Assembly (NCBI RefSeq): GCF_000010085.1 | Contig: NC_007712.1 | Location: 1,674,001-1,738,000 of the forward strand | Reading direction: 5' to 3' | DNA from: Sodalis glossinidius str. 'morsitans' | GTDB taxonomy: Bacteria > Pseudomonadota > Gammaproteobacteria > Enterobacterales > Enterobacteriaceae | DNA length: 64,000 nt | Part shown: positions 58,819 through 64,000 of the stretch, in pieces | How positions within the stretch are numbered: position 1 is the first letter of the stretch | Layout of the letters: the number at the start of each line of letters is the position of its first letter | Notes under the pieces: model-generated | The model's database searches: none | The model's input: the letters and a program-made list of their open reading frames with translations, nothing else | What the model was told of the DNA's origin: nothing | Position numbers and translations under genes: made by a program

Positions 58819-59553
58819 GTTGTTAGCGGTTAGGCGCGGCAAGCGTCTGATCCTCTGCGGAATAGAGAGGGATATGGATGGTGCAATATTAAGCGTAGCA
58901 GTAAAATTATCCTCTGCCGTGGTCGCCACCGCCAAAGGGACAGAGACCGCAACGTTTTTTTTATTTTGCTGAGCGGTGTTCCTTACCGGCAGGACGCCTG
59001 CGGGAGGGTAGGACGCTGGACGTAGACGCTGACCTCGCGCGGTAAAGGTAAGAGACTAAGAGGGTGAGAGGGTGGAAAAAAGGGAGCGGTGAGGCTGAGT
59101 CGTTACCGGAGAGAGGGAGGGGACACTGCGCTCGTTGGGTGGACTGCCCGGCGACGCCCTCACGGCGTGGAGTCAGGGCATTGTCGACTTGTCATATCAA
59201 TGTGCTGCAATAAAATCTGTCAGGATTGTTGGCAGGCAGGTGGGGTGAGGGACGGCTACCACATCGATGTGAACGGTGTAAGCGGCCGTGCTCGGGAGTG
59301 TCGATGACTATATGCATTCGCAACGCTAAGTGAGCGCGCCGGACAGCAGAAAGGCAATACGGCGTATTTGCGCAGTGCGCCCGGTTTATTAACGAAATGA
59401 CCGCCGGAATAAGACATAACCTGCAATATTGTTTGCCCCCCTTTTTCGCGAATGATTATGCTAAGCTGTGACACCGAAGGCGATTTCGGCGGTATTTGCA
59501 GTAGGCAATGACAAAATAATGCGATTGCAATTAATAGCAAGCAGGATTGGGAT
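58819..59553. other. About 730 bp without a recognised gene
   Basis: Short frames on both strands show no family pattern. The last 80 bp should contain the promoter of the HD phosphohydrolase gene. A low-complexity GA-rich run lies at 59050-59115. Confidence 0.5.
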
Positions 59554-60273
59554 ATGACTTTAGAGGATTGGGAACGTCGTTTTCAGGAATCTCTGGAGCA
59601 ACATTTTTCGCAGGATGACAAAGCGCATGATATCGCCCATTTTAGCCGAGTTTGGAAAACCGCCCGCAAAATAATGCAGTTTACCGACGAGGATGAAAGG
59701 ATTGTATTAACCGCCTGTTATTTCCATGACGTGGTCAGTTTACCCAAAAATCATCCCGAGCGTCATTTGGCTTCGCGGCAGGCTGCGATGCGTACACGGC
59801 AGATTCTTGCTGATTATTTTCCAGATTTCCCGGCACAGCTTTACGATGGCGTGACGCACGCCATCGAGGCACACAGTTTCAGTGCCGGCATTACGCCGGA
59901 AACGCTGGAGGTAAAAATCGTGCAGGATGCCGATCGGTTGGAATCGTTAGGGGCTATCGGGTTGGTGCGGGTGTTCCATGTGGCCGGACAATTAGGCCGC
60001 GGGTTATTTCACGTAGAGGATCCGCTGGCGCTGCATCGGCCGCTGGATGACGTTAATTATACCTTTGATCATTTCCAAAATAAATTATTAACCCTAGCAG
60101 ACAGTATGCAGACGGAACAAGGAAGGGAAATGGCACGTTATAATATTAAATATCTGGTGACATTCATGAGTAAACTGTGTGCGGAATTAAAAGGGGAATA
60201 TTACCAGCTGGATACGAAAACGCTGAACAGATTTGGCCTGGACTATAAGGCGGAAGAAGCGTCGTCGGAATAA
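59554..60273 (+). CDS. yedJ: HD-domain phosphohydrolase YedJ
   Basis: 239 residues (E. coli YedJ 231). The HD superfamily metal ligands are in HDIAHFSRVW, the CYFHDVV motif near residue 60, HAIEAHSFSAG and QDADRLESLGAIG. This suggests a metal-dependent phosphohydrolase acting on a nucleotide or similar substrate, which is unknown. Start ATG 59554 with AGGA-type site upstream. Intact, in a region of otherwise decayed genes. Confidence 0.92.
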   Translation: MTLEDWERRFQESLEQHFSQDDKAHDIAHFSRVWKTARKIMQFTDEDERIVLTACYFHDVVSLPKNHPERHLASRQAAMRTRQILADYFPDFPAQLYDGVTHAIEAHSFSAGITPETLEVKIVQDADRLESLGAIGLVRVFHVAGQLGRGLFHVEDPLALHRPLDDVNYTFDHFQNKLLTLADSMQTEQGREMARYNIKYLVTFMSKLCAELKGEYYQLDTKTLNRFGLDYKAEEASSE

Positions 60274-60600
60274 CCCTATCCATACCCCGTTTGCTATCGA
60301 AGACATCGTTATAATGTAGATAGCTTTGTGGCCTGTGCCGATATTTTACGGCACGCCAGGGCGCTTGGGGAATAATGTGGCGTCGTTGTGAGGCGCGGGC
60401 CTCAGAATCGGGCCAGCCTTTAGCGCTGCCATGAAGAACGCGCTACCGATTCGTTGCTCTTGCGTTGCCGCAGGCAAAAACGAAGCGGAATGCTTCGCGG
60501 GCCGGGCGCCTCAGGGGCTATAGATGGAAATAAAGAGCAATGCGCTGCATAAGGGGCGCGCCATTCTCGAACTTGTCGTAGCGGTGGGAGAGGGGAATAA

Positions 60601-61047
60601 TTAGCGGGGCGTGTCAGGGTCTGCGGCGCAATGGCAGTGGTGATTGTCCGGGTGAACCCATTTCTGCCCATCCCAGGTATCCTTCGGCGAGGTTGGCGCC
60701 AGCTGAGTCAGCTCTGTCGGCAGACCCCCCAGGAAATCGATAATCAGCCGTTTACCGGTGTCCTTACGATAGGCCACTTCACCGCGTAGATCGTCCAGCG
60801 TCTGCTAGCAGCGTACATCGCAGTTGCGCACCAATGCTCGTGCTTGGCACTGTGCCGGCAACGCCGGTTTATCGGTAAAGCTGTAGGGTGGCAGTGTGGC
60901 GCCCACGCATAAAAATTCCTGCGTTGCGCAGAGGTATTCTTGGGTCACCGGGTGGGTGCAGTAGACGACTATCCAACCCGAGCGGCGGACAATGCCCTGA
61001 TCATCCAGGCTGGCAATGGCGAAATCAGTGGAATATTTTCTATACAT
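60601..61047 (-). pseudogene. Phage tail-associated-looking protein, one nonsense codon
   Basis: ATG 61047 starts MYRKYSTDFAIASLDDQGIVRRSGW and reads 80 codons to TAG at 60805. The same frame continues QTLDDLRGEVAYRKDTGKRLIIDFLGG...WDGQKWVHPDN to TAA at 60601. The final WDGQKWV resembles tail fibre assembly proteins. Many cysteines in the first part (CTH, CATQEFLC, CQAR, CDVRC). Family uncertain. One in-frame stop in an otherwise clean 148-codon gene. Confidence 0.55.
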
Positions 61048-61529
61048 GGCGCCCTCCCCCGAAAACATTCGCATCAGCCTTTCGACGATGTGTCACAGGC
61101 ACGAACATTCCCTACATCCATGAATAAAATTGAAGTATCATATTAATATATATTATTATCATTTTATTATAAATAATATCGATTATTTTATGGCCACCCA
61201 CAGAGTGGGTCCAGGGCGCCGGCAATAAGGTGTTTTTGTTATGTTTGCAAATCATTCCTATTTACATGGATGTTATTTATACCAAACGGCGGCATTTGCC
61301 TGCTTTTCGTCGTTTATTTGACCCGTTGAGCGGCACGCAGTAGAGATAGGGGCCTCCCGGATTAGGCTATAACGCCAACAGAAACGCCAATTGATACATT
61401 TTGTTCGTAGATTAACCGGGCGGCGGGAGATAAGTTTCACTAATATGTCACCGGTTTGACGCCCTGGTTGGCAGCTTCTAGGCTAATGATTAATGATAGG
61501 TCTTAGAGTCGGATGAGGAAACGCGTCCA
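61048..61529. other. About 480 bp without a gene, partly very AT-rich
   Basis: The stretch 61136-61190 is nearly pure AT. The last part should hold the promoter of the SDR gene, with TTGACG-like and TATGTC-like hexamers not clear enough to call. Confidence 0.45.
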
Positions 61530-62040
61530 TGAGCGAAAAATATCCCCAGCAGGCACCTCCCCCCCGCACAGAAGCAGCATACACAACCCGGTGAAGAGGC
61601 TGCCATGGACCCGAAGCCCATTTATGATGATCCTGACTACCGGGCCGGCGGCAAGCTACAGGGTAAAATCGCGATAGTTACCGGCGGTGACAGCGGCATC
61701 GGCCGCCCGGTAGCGGTTGCTTTCGCCAAAGAGGGCGCGAATGTGGCGATTGTTTATCTCAGCGAAGATAGCGACGCAGAGCAGACGCGTCAGGCTGTAG
61801 AAGGCTATGGTGCACAGGCGCTGCTCATCCGCGGTGATCTCGGGGAGGTGGTTTTTAGCGCTCAGTTAATAAAGGCAACGTTGGCACATTTCGGCAAGCT
61901 GGATATCCTGGTGAACGTGGCCGGTGAGCAGCATCCACAGGCGGATTTCGCCGCCATTACGCCGCAGCAGCTGGCGCAAACGTTCCGAACCAATATCTTC
62001 TCGCTGTTTTATCTCTGTCAGGCCGGGTTGCAGCTATCCC
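61530..62040 (+). pseudogene. Short-chain dehydrogenase (YghA-like), frameshifted and truncated
   Basis: ATG at 61530 starts MSEKYPQQAPPP. A run of seven C near 61560 shifts the frame; the true continuation is QKQHTQPGEEAAMDPKPIYDDPDYRAGGKLQGKIAIVTGGDSGIGRPVAVAFAKEGANV with the TGGDSGIG cofactor motif. Homology ends near 62030 (NIFSLFYLCQAGL), before the catalytic Ser-Tyr-Lys. There it joins a glycosidase remnant on the other strand. YghA-type enzymes are about 290 residues long; about 165 remain. Confidence 0.88.
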
Positions 62041-62321
62041 AGACCTCGAACTGCAGCAGGCGCAATGCTTCCGCTGCCTCTAGTTGAGCCGGTTTGTCCG
62101 CCGCGACATTAATATGCACCACCGGCTGCAGGAAACGAGCCGAAGGATCCACCGCGCGAATTGCCGCCATCGCGGCCAGACTCGCGCGGACCAGCTGCTT
62201 TTTCAGCGCCTTGCCCTTGTTGGAGGCCATCGGCGCGATGGAGACCATATCGCCCCCAGCCTAACTCCAAAAGGAAATGGCGTTGATCGGGGTATATACG
62301 GGCTGCACTACCCCTTCACCG

Positions 62322-63373
62322 GGCTTTGTTGAATAAATATAACTTTTAGGTGATCGTCTGCTCAGATCACTACCGTCATTTCAACATCTGCACTCCATGG
62401 CAAAGCAAAAGTTTAAAATAACCAACTGGTCCACTTAAACAAAGCTCTCAAGCAACGCGGGGCTCTGACGATATGGCTGGATGAGTCGGCAATTGTTGCA
62501 TGGACGGAAAAAACAACGCCTGAACAGCGTGGCCGGCCGCTTCACTACGCAGATATGGCTATCACCACTGTTCTGATGATGAAACGCGTGTTTGGCCTTT
62601 CGTTAAGCGCTTTACAGGGCTTCGTTGACGCCATTTTTAAACTGATGGTACTGCCGCTAAGATACCCAGACTACTCGCTGATCAGCAAGCGAGCAAAGAC
62701 AGTTAAGATCAGCATAAAAACGCCGACCCGTGGTGAAATCTCACCTCTAGTCATTGACGGAACCGGCCTGAAGGTCTTTGGTGAAGGCGAATGGAAAGTC
62801 CGACAGCATGGTGCCGACAGACGGAGGGTGTGGCGTAAGCTGCATATGACCGCAGACAGTGTAACGCATGAAATTATCTGTGCTGACTTATCGCTCAGCG
62901 GTACGACGGATGCTCAGGCCCTACCAGCTCTGATAAACCAGACCCAGCGGAAAATCAGGGAAGCGTCGGCTGATGGCGCTTACGATACCCGCTACTGTCA
63001 TGATGCTCTGCTGAGGAAGAAAATAAGGCCTCTTATTCCTCCACGAGGTGGGGAGCAATATTGGCCGGACCGATACCATGAGCGTAACTACGCTGTTGCG
63101 AATCAGCGTCTAAGCGGCAGTAACGATGTATGGAAAAAGCAAGTGGGCTATCATCGACGCTCAGTGGCTGAAACAGCGATATTCCGGTTCAAAACGCTTA
63201 TGGGCGATCATCTAAGTCTGCGTGACTATGATGCGCAGGTAGGTGAGGCAATGGCGATGGTCAAAGCGCTTAACAAAATGACGCTGTTAGGAATGCCGAA
63301 CAGCATCCGGATCGCATCACAATCGATCTGCTAGGGGGGCGTAGTCACAAGTTCTGATTTATTCAACAAAGCC
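62322..63373 (+). mobile_element. IS5-family, IS903-type element, copy C, full length
   Basis: 1052 bp with ends GGCTTTGTTGAATAAAT on both sides and a perfect 9-bp target duplication CCTTCACCG (62313-62321 and 63374-63382). It interrupts the glycosidase gene. The transposase has lost one base early in the gene. Confidence 0.96.
62397..63334 (+). pseudogene. IS903-type transposase of copy C, frameshifted near the start
   Basis: MAKQKFKITNWST is followed by CTTAAACAAAG where copy B has CTTACAACAAAG; the lost base shifts the frame at about codon 14. The rest is open and keeps the catalytic residues (LVIDGTGLKVFGEGEWK, ASADGAYDTR, RRSVAETAIF). An internal start at 62555 could yield an N-terminally shortened protein, unlikely to bind the ends. 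Confidence 0.92.
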
Positions 63374-63783
63374 CCTTCACCGGCACCAGCGCCGCGACCA
63401 CCCCGGCGAAACGGTCAACAAAAGCCGGTTGCCAGATGTCGAGATGAGCCGGCCAGCCAAAGTGGCACAGAGCCCAAATGACCTGCAACCCGTTGGCCTG
63501 TGCGGCATGCAACATCGGAAGGAAGCTGGACCAGTCATATTGACCGGGCGTGGCCTCAATGAGATGCCAGTGCAGACCATCGCGCACGGTGGTGAGATGA
63601 CAGTCGGTCAGTTGGGCATAATCTTTCGCCGCCAGCATTTCATGGCCGCTGGAATGGATGATATCGAGCCGGCGTCCGTCGCCGCACCATTCGGTGGAAC
63701 AGTCGAAGCCGCCCTGGAAAAAGCTCTGGAATAAAAGAAGGACCGTGGATCGCGGGCAGGTTATGGATAATTTGATCTTGCAT

Positions 63784-64000
63784 AATGCGTCTCCCTAACC
63801 GTAACGGTATTACGCCGTGCAGGCGGAATGAAGCGTATCCTATAAGCGTAGACTCAGCGTGAAAGTACGTGTGGAGAAAGCGCCTGAAATGCGATCGCCC
63901 CGACAGGGGCGTTAGGCCGGCGCGTCGGCGTTTCCGCGCCGTTCACTTTATGACCGGCAAAGGGGATAATGGTTCTCCCCGCGCAACAATTGAGAAGAGA
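63784..64000. other. Upstream region of the glycosidase remnant
   Basis: No gene recognised in the last 217 bp. The minus strand should carry the promoter of the gene starting at 63783. Confidence 0.4.

Larger units (their letters stand above)
62030..63783 (-). pseudogene. Glycoside hydrolase-like gene, split by IS copy C and frameshifted
   Basis: ATG 63783 starts MQDQIIHNLPAIHGPSFIPELF, then a frame change leads to FQGGFDCSTEWCGDGRRLDIIHSS and further to LAAKDYAQLTDCHLTTVRDGLHWHLIEATPGQYDWSSFLPMLHAAQANGLQVIWALCHFGWPAHLDIW, the start of a TIM-barrel glycosidase-like fold. The IS lies after AALVPVKG. Beyond it, PVYTPINAISFWS (site of the acid/base residue in clan A), a stop, and AGGDMVSIAPM...AAMAAIRAVDPSARFLQPVVHINV follow. 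The 3' end is cut at about 62030. Substrate unknown. Confidence 0.75.

Noticed and set aside
59256..59540. Minus frame of 94 codons upstream of yedJ
   Set aside because: No ribosome site, no family pattern, and it covers the likely yedJ promoter.

Overview
The window comes from an enterobacterial chromosome that has undergone recent, heavy gene decay. Gene content and order from asnS to serT follow the Escherichia coli block asnS-pncB-pepN-pyrD-zapC-ycbX-rlmL-uup-pqiABC-rmf-fabA-lonH-matP-ompA-sulA-tfoX-yccS-yccF-helD-mgsA-yccT-yccU-hspQ-rlmI-yccX-tusE-yccA-serT almost gene for gene. Many freshly broken but still readable pseudogenes, several copies of one IS903-type element and decaying prophages together point to a host-restricted symbiont of the Sodalis type (Sodalis glossinidius or a near relative). 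That name is an inference from pattern, not from a database search.

Layout. 1-3440: remnant of a P2-like prophage (tape measure, gpE, tube, sheath, gpD, Ogr), internally rearranged. 3677-23929: core block; asnS, pncB, pepN, pyrD, rlmL, uup, pqiABC, fabA, lonH and matP are intact, while zapC, ycbX and the end of rmf are damaged. 23930-28460: a decayed accessory stretch between matP and ompA, holding two unrecognised broken genes, an AT-rich island and an internally deleted IS. 28506-38208: ompA, helD, mgsA, yccT and hspQ are intact; sulA, tfoX, yccS, yccF and yccU are broken.

38289-54700: the most interesting part. rlmI is cut in two, and the segment int1-serT-yccA-tusE-yccX-rlmI 5' half lies inverted. 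Undoing the inversion gives serT followed by two tandem prophage-like elements, each starting with a related tyrosine integrase that reads into the 3' end of tRNA-Ser. Element 1 keeps replication genes, a Q-like gene, an antirepressor with a C4-like RNA upstream, a probable late promoter with an early terminator, and a holin/endolysin/Rz/Rz1 cassette cut by an IS. Element 2 keeps int, xis, an SNF2-type helicase, small orphan genes, two antirepressor/Rha-type regulators and an Arc-like fragment.

54700-64000: scattered remnants (VirK/YbjX, YciI, LysR, hydrolase, SDR, glycosidase) around three intact genes: an ErfK-type L,D-transpeptidase, a DUF2188 protein and a YedJ-type HD phosphohydrolase. 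A third IS copy with perfect target duplication sits in the glycosidase remnant.

Functionally, housekeeping enzymes (tRNA charging, NAD salvage, pyrimidine and unsaturated fatty acid synthesis, rRNA methylation, envelope upkeep) are kept. Many of the losses are regulatory or conditional: SulA, ZapC, Sxy/TfoX, RMF, YccU and YccX. MatP, the Ter macrodomain protein, is retained.
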